From an uncultured Gammaproteobacteria bacterium (GTDB lineage: Bacteria > Pseudomonadota > Gammaproteobacteria > Arenicellales > CALHMG01): 38,373 nt of DNA. This document shows positions 17,673 to 26,214 of the stretch, piece after piece. Below the pieces are notes generated by a model. The model was not told the DNA's origin. It made no database searches and saw only the letters and a program-made list of their open reading frames with translations. How positions within the stretch are numbered: position 1 is the first letter of the stretch; each line of letters starts with the position of its first letter. A program made the translations under genes and the position numbers. The DNA lies in the NCBI GenBank assembly GCA_938034705.1, contig CALHMG010000055.1, positions 1 through 38,373 on the forward strand. Direction: 5' to 3'.

Positions 17673-18463
17673 GTGATCAATCAGGCCCCCTTCTGGAGAC
17701 CCGCGATCTGAACAAGACGTTCGGCGCGGTAACGGCGGCCGATAACATCAACGTGACCGTAGTACCCGGGGAAATCGTGGGAATTATCGGCGCGAACGGT
17801 GCCGGAAAGACCACCTTCGTCAATATGGTCACGGGATATCTGAAACCTACATCGGGTACGGTTTTCCTGCGCGGACAGAACATCACCGCACTTGCTCCGC
17901 GACAGATCACCAAACTCGGCATGAGTCGTTCGTTTCAGGTTCCGCAGGTTTTTCTGACGCAGACCGCGTTTGAAAACCTGTTGGAGGCCGCCGGCATAGC
18001 TGATGCCATGAACGGGATCAGCGCGCTGAAACCACTGCATCGTAAACCGCTCTTAGATAAAGTCGATGCCATTCTCAAGCGTTACCGGATTGACGAATAT
18101 CGCGATCAGGAAACCAGCACATTGCCCCAGGGTATACGCAAGCTGCTCGACATCGCGATGGCGATGGTCTCGGATCCTGATGTGTTGCTGCTTGATGAGC
18201 CCACCAGCGGCATCAGCGTTGAGGAGAAATTCAGCCTCATGGATGTGGTTATGGAAGCGCTGCAAGAGGAGGACGTCACCGTTCTGTTTATTGAACACGA
18301 CATGGAGATTGTCGAGCGATACACCACGCGGGTACTGGCCTTTTATGAAGGTCGCATAATCGCAGATGCTCCTCCTGAAATTGCGCTGAACGATCCTGAA
18401 GTTCGAGAATTCGTGATTGGCGACCACAAGGTCGGTCAGCACCAGGCGCACGGGGATCGATAG
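17669..18463 (+). CDS. ABC transporter ATP-binding protein (LivG-like)
   Basis: 264 aa, cytoplasmic ATPase. Walker A GANGAGKTTF at 41-50, Q-loop near FQVPQVF (about 89-95), Walker B VLLLDEPTSG at 172-181 and switch His210 in FIEHDME. The signature motif is degenerate: TLPQGIRK at 151-158 replaces LSGGQ, as is common for one ATPase of Liv-type pairs. It pairs with the LivF-like ATPase, which starts one base after this stop. Confidence 0.93.
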   Translation: MSDQSGPLLETRDLNKTFGAVTAADNINVTVVPGEIVGIIGANGAGKTTFVNMVTGYLKPTSGTVFLRGQNITALAPRQITKLGMSRSFQVPQVFLTQTAFENLLEAAGIADAMNGISALKPLHRKPLLDKVDAILKRYRIDEYRDQETSTLPQGIRKLLDIAMAMVSDPDVLLLDEPTSGISVEEKFSLMDVVMEALQEEDVTVLFIEHDMEIVERYTTRVLAFYEGRIIADAPPEIALNDPEVREFVIGDHKVGQHQAHGDR

Positions 18464-18464
18464 C

Positions 18465-19121
18465 ATGCTCCAGGTAAAAGACCTCGATGTGAATATTGGC
18501 CCAACGCCGATCCTGAGAGACGTGTCTCTCACTTTGCCGTCGGGAAAGATGTGTGGCCTTATCGGACGCAATGGCGCGGGCAAGACGACTTTCCTGAGAT
18601 CGATTATGGGTTTGCTGCCTGCGGCGTCGGGCAGCATCCGATTTGATGACAGGGACCTGATGGCTGAACCCGACTATCGTCGAGCACATCTCGGCGTCGG
18701 CTACATGCCCGAGGACCGGCGCCTGGTACCGACGCTGACCGTGCAGGAAAATGTGTTGCTGCCAGTCTGGTCAACCAAAGCTGACGGCTCAAAAGACCGA
18801 CTCGACTGGATCTACGGTCTCATCCCCGAGGTTTCCGAGTTTCGCGCTCGCAAGGCCAGCGCGCTGTCCGGCGGGCAGCAAAAACTCGTCGCGCTTGCAC
18901 GCGCACTCATGGTGGGTCACGAGATATTGCTGCTCGACGAACCCACGGAAGGCATTGCTCCGGTTCTCGCCAAGCGCATGCTGGATGTCCTCGAGGATCT
19001 TAAAAATGAAGGCCTTTGCGTTCTGATTGCCGAATCCAACGATCAACACATCGAGGGATTGCTTGATACGCTCTACGTAATCGAACGTGGCAGCGTTCAT
19101 GAATCCACGACAAAGGCCTGA
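18465..19121 (+). CDS. ABC transporter ATP-binding protein (LivF-like)
   Basis: 218 aa from ATG 18465, one base after the LivG-like stop. Walker A GRNGAGKTT at 34-42, canonical signature LSGGQ at 134-138, Walker B ILLLDEP at 154-160 and GIAP just after. It is slightly shorter than typical LivF (about 235 aa), ending soon after VIERGSVHES. This gene completes a full SBP-TM-TM-ATPase-ATPase importer. Confidence 0.93.
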   Translation: MLQVKDLDVNIGPTPILRDVSLTLPSGKMCGLIGRNGAGKTTFLRSIMGLLPAASGSIRFDDRDLMAEPDYRRAHLGVGYMPEDRRLVPTLTVQENVLLPVWSTKADGSKDRLDWIYGLIPEVSEFRARKASALSGGQQKLVALARALMVGHEILLLDEPTEGIAPVLAKRMLDVLEDLKNEGLCVLIAESNDQHIEGLLDTLYVIERGSVHESTTKA

Positions 19122-19222
19122 GAGCAGTTACCACGCTGTTTTCAGTTCAACCAGGCCTTGGTTCCGCCGTCGCTTAACTTCGCTTTTCCTGACCCCACGC
19201 TAACCCAATCCTGGACATTCTG

Positions 19223-20191
19223 ATGGCCATACGTAAACCCTACACACCCGCTGGCGTTATTCCTGCAACCCTGCTCCCGTTCAATGATGACTTCACGATC
19301 AACTGGGGCGAGATGGTGAGACATCTTGAAGATGTTGTTGCAACGCCCGGCCTTTCGGCGATTACGGTTAACGGACATGCGTCAGAAGTGCACGCCTGCA
19401 CGTTCGACGAACAGCGTGAAATCCTCGAACGCACGGTTGACGCAATCGGAGATCGCATCCCCGTCATCGCCGGTATTTACGCAGACGGCAGCATGGAAGC
19501 CGCCAGAATCGCGCGGATGAGTGAAGCCGCCGGCGCAAGCGCCCTGCTGGTGTTCCCGAGCAACGCCCTGATGATGGGTGGCGAGATGCGCCCTGAAATG
19601 GCAGAAACACATTTCAAAGCGGTAGCCGCGGCGAGTGACCTTCCGTTGATCGCATTTAACTACGCGAGATGGACCAACCTCGCCTACCCGCTCGATACCC
19701 TGCTACGTCTTTTCGAAGCCATTCCCAGTATCAAGGCGATCAAGGACTGGACGGCCGAGCCGCTGGAACATGAGCGCAACATCACGACGCTGCAGAATCT
19801 TCCCAACCCCATCAACGTGCTGAGCACCAACAGCGCCTGGCTAATGGCATCACTTACGATGGGGTGTAACGGACTTCTTTCCGGCGCCGGCAGTATCATT
19901 CCGGACCTTCAGAGCCAGCTTTTCAGCGCTGTCCAGAAGGACGATCTCAAGCTTGCGCAGGAAATCAATGACCGCATTCGTCCTGTCGCACAGGCATTTT
20001 ATTCGGCCCCCTTTCTCGATATGCACAACCGAATGAAAGAAGCGGCGGTCCTTCTCGGTCGACAGGACAGAGCCGTGGTGCGTCCACCGTTAATGAAACT
20101 CACTGACGCCGAAATCCGGAAGATCAAGTCAGCGCTGGAGCAGGCCGGTCTGGATGTCGGTGACTCGATCAAATCCAGCGCGACAGGCTAG
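19223..20191 (+). CDS. Dihydrodipicolinate synthase/N-acetylneuraminate lyase-family protein
   Basis: 322 aa TIM-barrel class-I aldolase family. The catalytic pair is visible: Tyr147 in AFNYARW and Schiff-base Lys174 in IKAIKDW, spaced as in DapA. The GTTGE-type loop is altered to GHASE (51-55), and the canonical NVPGRT is replaced by ARWTN. That makes the lysine-pathway enzyme unlikely and a catabolic aldolase/deaminase (for example hydroxyproline- or sugar-acid-type) more likely. It lies 101 bp after the ABC operon in the same direction and could process the imported solute. No specific substrate can be given. Confidence 0.82.
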   Translation: MAIRKPYTPAGVIPATLLPFNDDFTINWGEMVRHLEDVVATPGLSAITVNGHASEVHACTFDEQREILERTVDAIGDRIPVIAGIYADGSMEAARIARMSEAAGASALLVFPSNALMMGGEMRPEMAETHFKAVAAASDLPLIAFNYARWTNLAYPLDTLLRLFEAIPSIKAIKDWTAEPLEHERNITTLQNLPNPINVLSTNSAWLMASLTMGCNGLLSGAGSIIPDLQSQLFSAVQKDDLKLAQEINDRIRPVAQAFYSAPFLDMHNRMKEAAVLLGRQDRAVVRPPLMKLTDAEIRKIKSALEQAGLDVGDSIKSSATG

Positions 20192-20324
20192 TGCACCGGG
20201 GAAGCAATCCCCGGGGTTCCGCCTCAGCAATTTGACCGCGGGTTATGGCTTTCAGGCACCGCCCGCGCATCCGCCGTGGTAGATTCGTCCAAGACCAACC
20301 TGGCGACGGTCCCGAGATTGCGTC

Positions 20325-21989
20325 ATGCACTATCCCTTTGCTCTTGGTTCCTGGACGCGACCTGTTACACCAGATCGCGAAGCTCAGACATGGTTTGATC
20401 GCGGACTGAACTGGCTGTACGGTTTTAACCACGAAGAAGCTGTTGCCTGTTTCCATCGTGCCCTTGAGCACGACAGGGGTTGCGCGATGGCGTGGTGGGG
20501 AATCGCGTACGCCGCTGGACCTTTTTACAACCGTCCCTGGACGCGCTTCAGCGACGAAGAAATCGAGATCGCTTTACTGATCTGCTTCAGGGCTGCAGCC
20601 AATGCAAAGGAACTTGCAGCACACTGCAATCCCGCCGACACGGCTTTGATAGTTGCAATCGCAAAACGCTATCAGTCACCAGAGATGTTCGATCGTGCGG
20701 TACTCGACTCATGGCATCGGGAATTTACCGATGCCATGCGTGAGGTCCATCGACTCCACCCCGATGATCTCGACATAGCAGCACTCTTTGCTGAAGCCGC
20801 TGTCACCTGTACACCCCGACTGCTGTGGGATATGACAACCGGTCAACCGAGTGACGGCGCGCTGACAGAAGAAGCGCTGGGCGTGCTTGAGCGAGCCATG
20901 GAAACTATCAACGCAACTGAAGTCATCCATCCAGGGATCCCCCATATGCTCATACACGCGCTGGAAATGTCGCCGTATCCCGAGCGTGCACTTCCTGCTG
21001 CCGATATGCTTTGTGGATATGCGCCTGATGCCGGGCACCTTGAACATATGCCGGCCCACATTTACGTGATCTGTGGTGACTACGCACAAGCGCTTGAGCA
21101 GAGCAAAAGAGCCGTGTCCACCGATGACAAATATCTGGATTTCGCCGGAGTCGACAATTTTTACTCAACCGCACGCTGTCATGATCTGCATCTGTATATG
21201 TATGCCGCCATGTTCATCGGGCAATACCGCAGCGCGATGTACGCGGCAGACCGAATCTGTGCCATCGCGACCGAAGACCTGATCGAGCGCAGCGCGCCCT
21301 TCATGGGCTCGATCCTTGACGGCTATTCCGCAATGCGTACCCATGTGCTGGTCAGGTTCGGCAAGTGGGACGAATTGACTCGCGAACCGGCGCCACCAAA
21401 ACCGGAAACGACACCGATTCGTTATGCCCTGCACGCCTACGGCGAGGGTGTTGGCCATGCCAACCTCAGGCAGTTTTCCCAGGCGGAGCGAGCGAGGGAA
21501 CTATTCCAACGTGCGGCGGCCGAATTTTCAGAAGATGCCATCATCTCCAGCAACCCCGTCGTCAACGTACTTGCCGTTGGCCAGGCCATGCTTGATGGCG
21601 AACTGGCCTATCATCGGGGCGACTACGAGTCAGCTTTTGAGCACCTGCGCTTGGCGGTTTCACGGGACGACAGACTCAACTACTCTGAACCGTGGCCGTG
21701 GATGCACCCGCCGCGACACGCGCTGGGTGCGTTACTGCTTGAGCAGGGTCAATACGAAGAGGCTGAAGCGGTGTATCGCGTGGACCTTGGTCTCGCCAAC
21801 GATGCCACAACTACTGTTCCGAGGTGCTGCAGCCACCCGGACAACATCTGGAGCCTGGTTGGCCTCCTGGAATGTGTGAACCGAAGGGGCGTGTCCAGTG
21901 AATCGGCGCTGCTCTCTCAACGCCTTGCCGTCGCGCGGGCGCGAACAGATTTTGAAATCACGTCATCATGCTGCTGCCGGCCCCATTAG
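20325..21989 (+). CDS. Tetratricopeptide repeat protein
   Basis: 554 aa, no signal peptide or membrane segment. It begins with TPR-like helices (TWFDRGLNWLYGFNHEEAVACFHRALEHD near 23-51, followed by AMAWWGIAYAAGP) and contains further helical repeats such as RGDYESAFEHLRLAV and EQGQYEEAEAVYRVDLGL toward the C-terminus. It is rich in Cys and His (HMPAHIYVICGDY near 243-255; HPDNIW and SCCCRPH at the end), unusual for a pure scaffold. Function unknown. It lies 133 bp after the DapA-like gene, same strand, without a strong ribosome-binding site. Confidence 0.75.
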   Translation: MHYPFALGSWTRPVTPDREAQTWFDRGLNWLYGFNHEEAVACFHRALEHDRGCAMAWWGIAYAAGPFYNRPWTRFSDEEIEIALLICFRAAANAKELAAHCNPADTALIVAIAKRYQSPEMFDRAVLDSWHREFTDAMREVHRLHPDDLDIAALFAEAAVTCTPRLLWDMTTGQPSDGALTEEALGVLERAMETINATEVIHPGIPHMLIHALEMSPYPERALPAADMLCGYAPDAGHLEHMPAHIYVICGDYAQALEQSKRAVSTDDKYLDFAGVDNFYSTARCHDLHLYMYAAMFIGQYRSAMYAADRICAIATEDLIERSAPFMGSILDGYSAMRTHVLVRFGKWDELTREPAPPKPETTPIRYALHAYGEGVGHANLRQFSQAERARELFQRAAAEFSEDAIISSNPVVNVLAVGQAMLDGELAYHRGDYESAFEHLRLAVSRDDRLNYSEPWPWMHPPRHALGALLLEQGQYEEAEAVYRVDLGLANDATTTVPRCCSHPDNIWSLVGLLECVNRRGVSSESALLSQRLAVARARTDFEITSSCCCRPH

Positions 21990-22019
21990 GACCCAGTCAA
22001 AACCGGCCGGCATCACATC

Positions 22020-23831
22020 CTATTTCTGCATTTGCATCTGAGTTCCAAGCTCGATCGCTCCGTCACCGACCTCAAACGAAAAGCCGACTTCGGCGTCGAT
22101 GGACTTCAAGGACTCAATCGCCTTTAGCTGCTCATCAGTGAGTGCGGGAGTTCCTGAATTCTGTGCCTGCATCGCGCCCATCATGATGTCGGCCTGTTTG
22201 CCGTAATCCATCTGCATGGAAAGAAAGCTCGATATCGGCTCACTTGTGTCGAGTGATTCAGCGACGGCGCCAGCCCGGTCGCCTGCAAAAAGCGCGACGG
22301 CAGAATCTTTTACCACCAGCATCGGTGCAATATTACTGACCTGGGGAAACGGCAACGCTATTGGTGTTGGCGTGCCGTCGGTGGACAACTGTGCACCGCC
22401 CAGAAAGGGTGCCGACATCAACATGGTGACCAACGCACCCGGGTTACTGGTGTTTACCGCAAGCACCGCATCGAGAACCTCAACCGGCTGATTGGGGTCT
22501 CCCGATGCTTTGGCATCAAGCACCGCCAGAGTCGCACCTTTGATACCCGAAAGCATTACGCCTGCCATTCCCAGAGCAGGTCCACTGGTCGCCGAGAAGC
22601 TCTCGGCATACTTTGCAAGAGATTCGCACTGCCACGCGTTTGCGGCCAGTGCACCGCCAAGCCAGCGCACGAATGGCAGAAACGCATCAATATCTACGCC
22701 AAGCCCCATCACCAACGCAGGCTTCGCATCGATCAATGTCTTTGGCATATGCAACTTGCCCTGAATGGTCTTGAGTTGATCAAGAAATTCTGTGTTGGTT
22801 GTCTCGATACGCATCACGCCGTTCAAGATCATGGGGTCCGAGGCGGGTTCCCATTTCGTATAACCGAAAACACTGCGCGGCCATCGCGCTACGATCTCCC
22901 CGTATTCCTTACGACAGACCGGATCTGTAAACGGATTATCCTCGGCGTCCTCCTTAAAGGGCCCATCAAGTGCTTTGAGCCCCTCTACGAATTCGCTTTT
23001 TTTGGAATCGGATACATATTCAAAAATCTGCTGGTGATCCAGAAACCCTATCCACGCCGGCGAGAACCCCTGATCCACCACAAGATTGTTGAGAACGCCC
23101 GTATCCACAACCGAACTTGACGGCTTGGTGATACCCAGCGACTTTTCCAGAACTTCCGCACCGAGGCTCTGGGGCTGCAGTGTCACCACCGCGTAGTCGT
23201 CGTCGTTGGCGATGACAAGATCAAGACCGGCAGTTTCTCCCGGATTCTTTTCAAGCTCATAGCGCCGAATCCGAAAGTCGCCGATGTCTGAATCGACTGC
23301 GGTGACGCTATGTTCAGTTTCTACCTCTTTCACAAATTTCTCAAAAGTTGCAGATTCCTCGAGGGCTATTCTCAACACCGGAGCGACCTCAACGGTATAA
23401 AGACCTGCGTTCCAGTCCTTGTCCACGCCTGTGACGGACGACAGGCTGGCGGGATCATCGTTGAGTGCCTTCATGTATCTGGCATACAGGCCAAACAGCA
23501 TTCGACCACCAGGTCCCTCGGGTTCTTTGCCTTCAAGCCGTGCCTGAACGTCGGACATCTGGAACATTCCCGGCTTCAGAAACGCCAGATATTCCTGTTG
23601 TGATGTTGGCTCGCCGGTGCCCGCAAAGAGAATCGTATCTGCAGGCACATAGGTCAGCAGATCGTTCTTGAGTCCTTTCGTTTTTTTCACCACAGACTTA
23701 ACCGTATCCACAACGCCGCCTTCGGACTCGTTACTGACGTCGTTCTTGTCGTCATCGCTGCAGCCTGACAGTGTCAGTGCGAGAACGAGGGCAAGGGCAA
23801 AATTTGCGGGTGATTTTGGCGAAAAGCGCAT
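22020..23831 (-). CDS. Predicted lipoprotein of unknown function
   Basis: 603 aa from ATG 23831, chosen because it places a lipoprotein signal at the N-terminus: basic MRFSPK, hydrophobic LALVLALTL, lipobox LSGC. The open frame continues 56 codons upstream, and ATGs at 23846 and 23873 are possible alternatives. After a charged linker the protein reads LLTYVPADTILFAGTGEP and is mainly acidic/beta with no catalytic motif I recognise. The pattern of 'PADT(I/L)L' openings occurs in DUF3352-like envelope proteins, but I cannot confirm that. Probably anchored in the outer membrane, periplasmic side. It converges on the TPR gene. Confidence 0.65.
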   Translation of the reverse strand: MRFSPKSPANFALALVLALTLSGCSDDDKNDVSNESEGGVVDTVKSVVKKTKGLKNDLLTYVPADTILFAGTGEPTSQQEYLAFLKPGMFQMSDVQARLEGKEPEGPGGRMLFGLYARYMKALNDDPASLSSVTGVDKDWNAGLYTVEVAPVLRIALEESATFEKFVKEVETEHSVTAVDSDIGDFRIRRYELEKNPGETAGLDLVIANDDDYAVVTLQPQSLGAEVLEKSLGITKPSSSVVDTGVLNNLVVDQGFSPAWIGFLDHQQIFEYVSDSKKSEFVEGLKALDGPFKEDAEDNPFTDPVCRKEYGEIVARWPRSVFGYTKWEPASDPMILNGVMRIETTNTEFLDQLKTIQGKLHMPKTLIDAKPALVMGLGVDIDAFLPFVRWLGGALAANAWQCESLAKYAESFSATSGPALGMAGVMLSGIKGATLAVLDAKASGDPNQPVEVLDAVLAVNTSNPGALVTMLMSAPFLGGAQLSTDGTPTPIALPFPQVSNIAPMLVVKDSAVALFAGDRAGAVAESLDTSEPISSFLSMQMDYGKQADIMMGAMQAQNSGTPALTDEQLKAIESLKSIDAEVGFSFEVGDGAIELGTQMQMQK

Positions 23832-24060
23832 GGCGGGCGATCCCATAGGTCTGACGAAGAGAGAGGCAAGCATCTTTAATGTATAGGACACGCAAGTTTT
23901 CAAGCCCAAGATCCCGCGACAGCAGGCATCACGGTCCCTACGATTGGCCTCGGGGTTGCGCTTATCTGTCGGGCGACTGCGCCGATGAGCCGCGGTCAAA
24001 AGTAGGCCGAACTACCTAGTTTGCGGTCATCGACGCCAGCGCGACGGGATGTCGATCTGG

Positions 24061-24375
24061 CTAACTGCAGGTGTAGCCGCTATGGGTCGCGTTCAGCACC
24101 GGAATCGAGGGACTGCGACACGCTCCGAAACCCGCCCCGGTAGAGGAACGCGTCGACGCATTTTCGCCCTTCACCCTGAAGGCCTTCTCGCCCGCCTTGA
24201 AGATGATCACGTTGACATCGTACTTGCAGTCGTTGGCGTAGATCGTGTTGAGCGTACGTTCCACACAGTCGCTTGCGTCTTCGCCACCTCCACCGCTGCT
24301 CGTCGTTCCATCACTGCAGCCGGCAAGTCCTGCCGCTACCAGAAGTGAGATTATTGAACCTGCTGTTCGCATCAT
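24061..24375 (-). CDS. Small Cys-rich lipoprotein
   Basis: 104 aa; GGGAG is nine bases before the ATG at 24375. Lipoprotein signal with lipobox LAGC (Cys20), then a Ser/Gly linker and a compact domain with Cys at CVERTLNTIYANDCKYDVNV, GACRSP and the terminal YTCS. The spacing resembles small secreted domains with two disulfides in which an N-x-C...VNV segment precedes a later ACRxP. Function unknown. The gene is separated by about 230 bp of non-coding DNA from the lipoprotein downstream. Confidence 0.65.
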   Translation of the reverse strand: MMRTAGSIISLLVAAGLAGCSDGTTSSGGGGEDASDCVERTLNTIYANDCKYDVNVIIFKAGEKAFRVKGENASTRSSTGAGFGACRSPSIPVLNATHSGYTCS

Positions 24376-24702
24376 TGCGGTTTGCTCCCTTTGCGTGTCC
24401 TCGCCGCAGCCAGTGACATCTGATCTGATCCAGTTGATCAGTCTATCCAGAGCGTATTAAGGAAATCTTCAGAGCGGCTTAAGATGACGTCGATCAGTAG
24501 AGAGCCGGGCAACATGAAAGCGACAAGCCGGCGACAGCAGCAGCGTCCTCAGGTCGGGTTGCGCCGACACCCGCGGGAGACGGACGCCGCACGAGCACCA
24601 TCGCATCGCAGTTGATTAAGTCAAAAGAACTAACCACACGACAACCTGGTGGGCTCGGATGTCGGTGGAAGTGTCAGTCAGCACATTGGCTTCAGGCGGG
24701 CA
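24376..24702. other. Intergenic stretch without a supported gene
   Basis: About 330 bp between two minus-strand lipoprotein genes. It holds the inverted repeat CTGATC-N5-GATCAG (24425-24441), upstream of the Cys-rich lipoprotein gene. I reject a 33-codon basic reading frame starting near 24514 on plus for lack of a ribosome-binding site. Confidence 0.5.
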
Positions 24703-25122
24703 TTAAAGTTCACGCAACTCACGAACACATGACTTCGGGTCCTGGTCGCAGATAATCCAGTTCCGCTCGCTCTGGCGGCACGCCATCAGTCGCGAACTTT
24801 GCAGCACCGACAGGGACGTCCGCTCAAATACCTGATTAAGATAGATACGACAAAAACCGCGTGGCTCGTCGATTCGGATTGTTTTCATCGGGGTGACGGC
24901 TCCGCTGCGGCCACTTACCGGGTTTTCCCACGTGTTGACGCCATCACTGGGCAGAACCTCCAGCGCAGCGTTGACCGCCAGCTCCATTTGCATCAGGTCT
25001 TCGGCCGTCAATGCGGTATTCAGAATCTCCAGAGCGGCACGATCAGTGGTGCGGGCACAGGCCATCATACCGAAGGCAATCGGTACCAATGAAAGTGCGA
25101 TCAGAGACCGATTAAGTCTCAT
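24703..25122 (-). CDS. Predicted small lipoprotein of unknown function
   Basis: 139 aa from ATG 25122 (a GTG one codon upstream is also possible; AGG lies close upstream). A lipoprotein-like signal ends in the lipobox GMMAC. The rest is mixed alpha/beta with four further cysteines (FCRIYL, MACRQSE, ICDQD, KSCVRE) that could form disulfides in the periplasm. I recognise no family. It follows the RGD-repeat gene by about 70 bp on the same strand, so the two may be co-transcribed. Confidence 0.55.
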   Translation of the reverse strand: MRLNRSLIALSLVPIAFGMMACARTTDRAALEILNTALTAEDLMQMELAVNAALEVLPSDGVNTWENPVSGRSGAVTPMKTIRIDEPRGFCRIYLNQVFERTSLSVLQSSRLMACRQSERNWIICDQDPKSCVRELREL

Positions 25123-25194
25123 CACCTGGCTGGACCACTACTCAACTTATGATCTGTCCTGCGCTGGTTCGATAAATTTCGCTCGGAGTGCGAG

Positions 25195-25977
25195 CTACTG
25201 CCATCCGTTTTGAATCGCCTCGGCTTCCTCTTCTTTCGACAATTCACGTCCCCCTTCGCCGCTGACCATTTCTTTGACGCGGTCGCGGGCTGCCTTCGTA
25301 GATTTGGATTTGTCTTTCGATTTTTCTGCGGCCGCGCGACCCTTTGGCGTCGCGGATCTGTCTGGCGCACTGGCCGGTGCGGAGCCTCGACCGCCGCTCA
25401 CGCCGTTTTGTTCGTTACTACCGGCGTCGGACGAATCAGAACGCGATCGATCGCTCTCATTGGAGGACTGTCCCCCCTGACTTCCCTGGGACCCGCTACC
25501 ACTCTGGGAACCCTGTCCACCCTGAGAACCCTGTCCGCCCTGAGAGCCTTGGCCGCCCTGAGAACCCCGACCGCCCTGGGAACCCTGTCCGCCTTGGGCG
25601 CCCTGCCCTGCGCTGCCGCCGTCGCCTCGGCCACTGTCGCCACGGCCACCGTCACCACGACCACTGTCGCCACGGCCACCGTCACCACGGCCACCGTCAC
25701 CACGGCCACCGTCGCCACGGCCACCGTCGCCACGATCACCGTCACCACGGCCACCGTCGCCACGCCCGGAGGTCCGCTGTGCTTCGGCATCGCCATAGTG
25801 CAACTCGATACTCGGCAACTTGACGTGTCCGGATGTTCCGGTCCCCGCACTTAAACTGACCAGGGTCGGAAAAAATGAACCCAGCGTCACGCTCAGCAAG
25901 ATCACCCCCGGCTGTCTAAACACCGAAGAACGCGACCTGCTGCGTCTGGCTGTATCAATGGAGGGACAAGGATTCAT
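25195..25977 (-). CDS. Exported low-complexity protein with RGD and GSQGGQ repeats
   Basis: 260 aa. The basic N-region (RRSRSRSS) plus hydrophobic core (VILLSVTLGSFFPTLV, about 25-40) looks like a signal peptide. Residues 72-121 are ten consecutive pentapeptides RGDGG with minor changes (RGDGD, RGDSG twice). Residues 127-158 are GSQGGQ-type hexapeptides. A Ser/Asp-rich then Lys/Arg/Glu-rich tail ends in EEEAEAIQNGWQ. No catalytic domain. The repeats keep frame and amino acid identity despite third-base changes, which supports real coding. No clear ribosome-binding site precedes the ATG; a GTG at 25923 just before the hydrophobic core is an alternative start. Function unknown; a flexible envelope or secreted protein is likely. 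It is divergent from the sigma-factor gene. Confidence 0.6.
   Translation of the reverse strand: MNPCPSIDTARRSRSRSSVFRQPGVILLSVTLGSFFPTLVSLSAGTGTSGHVKLPSIELHYGDAEAQRTSGRGDGGRGDGDRGDGGRGDGGRGDGGRGDGGRGDSGRGDGGRGDSGRGDGGSAGQGAQGGQGSQGGRGSQGGQGSQGGQGSQGGQGSQSGSGSQGSQGGQSSNESDRSRSDSSDAGSNEQNGVSGGRGSAPASAPDRSATPKGRAAAEKSKDKSKSTKAARDRVKEMVSGEGGRELSKEEEAEAIQNGWQ
25504..25599. repeat. 18-bp-period repeats encoding GSQGGQ hexapeptides
   Basis: About five degenerate 18-bp units inside the low-complexity gene, for example with CCCTGTCCGCCCTGAGA-like cores on the plus strand. They encode residues 127-158 on the minus strand. Confidence 0.8.
25615..25764. repeat. Ten 15-bp repeats encoding RGDGG pentapeptides
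   Basis: Exactly 150 bp of 15-bp units (plus-strand core CCACCGTCGCCACGG with variants). They encode residues 72-121 of the exported low-complexity protein. The units differ mostly at single positions, such as gtc-acc versus gtc-gcc, so expansion is older than a recent slippage. Confidence 0.9.
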
Positions 25978-26032
25978 GGGGTAATACTACTCTAACTCAT
26001 TGATTCGTTGAATTATCGCTAAGCGGTTGTGT

Positions 26033-26048
26033 GAACTTGCCAAAGTTC
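26033..26048. promoter_or_regulatory. Inverted repeat with ECF-type -35-like arms
   Basis: GAACTT (26033-26038), GCCA, AAGTTC (26043-26048). On each strand an arm resembles the GGAACTT -35 element of ECF sigma promoters (perfect GGAACTT on minus at 26049-26043). It sits in the divergent region between the RGD-repeat gene and the sigma gene. I find no convincing -10 at the usual spacing. Confidence 0.35.
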
Positions 26049-26080
26049 CGGGGCCCGAAGATGTCCCCGTCTGTCTCAAG

Positions 26081-26164
26081 AACAGCCCAGTTCGGGTTTT
26101 CTTCCCTCACCTCGCAAAAAAAATAGTGTGCACAATTACGGATTAAATTCCGACTTGGGCTGTT
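26081..26164. repeat. Imperfect 15-bp inverted repeat upstream of the sigma-factor gene
   Basis: AACAGCCCAGTTCGG (26081-26095) and CCGACTTGGGCTGTT (26150-26164) are reverse complements at 13 of 15 positions, separated by 54 bp. The second arm ends 50 bp before the sigma start codon. It could be a paired protein site or a leader-RNA stem. Confidence 0.7.
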
Positions 26165-26214
26165 GTTACTGAAACGCCACCCATTTCAGGCGAGTACACG
26201 GATTCCTCTGACGC

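Noticed and set aside
24514-24615. Small basic protein gene on the plus strand
   Set aside because: 33 codons, no ribosome-binding site, arginine-rich composition typical of random GC-rich frames.
25504-25764. Non-coding satellite or CRISPR-like repeats
   Set aside because: Units of 15 and 18 bp keep the reading frame and the same amino acids despite third-base variation, so this is a coding low-complexity region.
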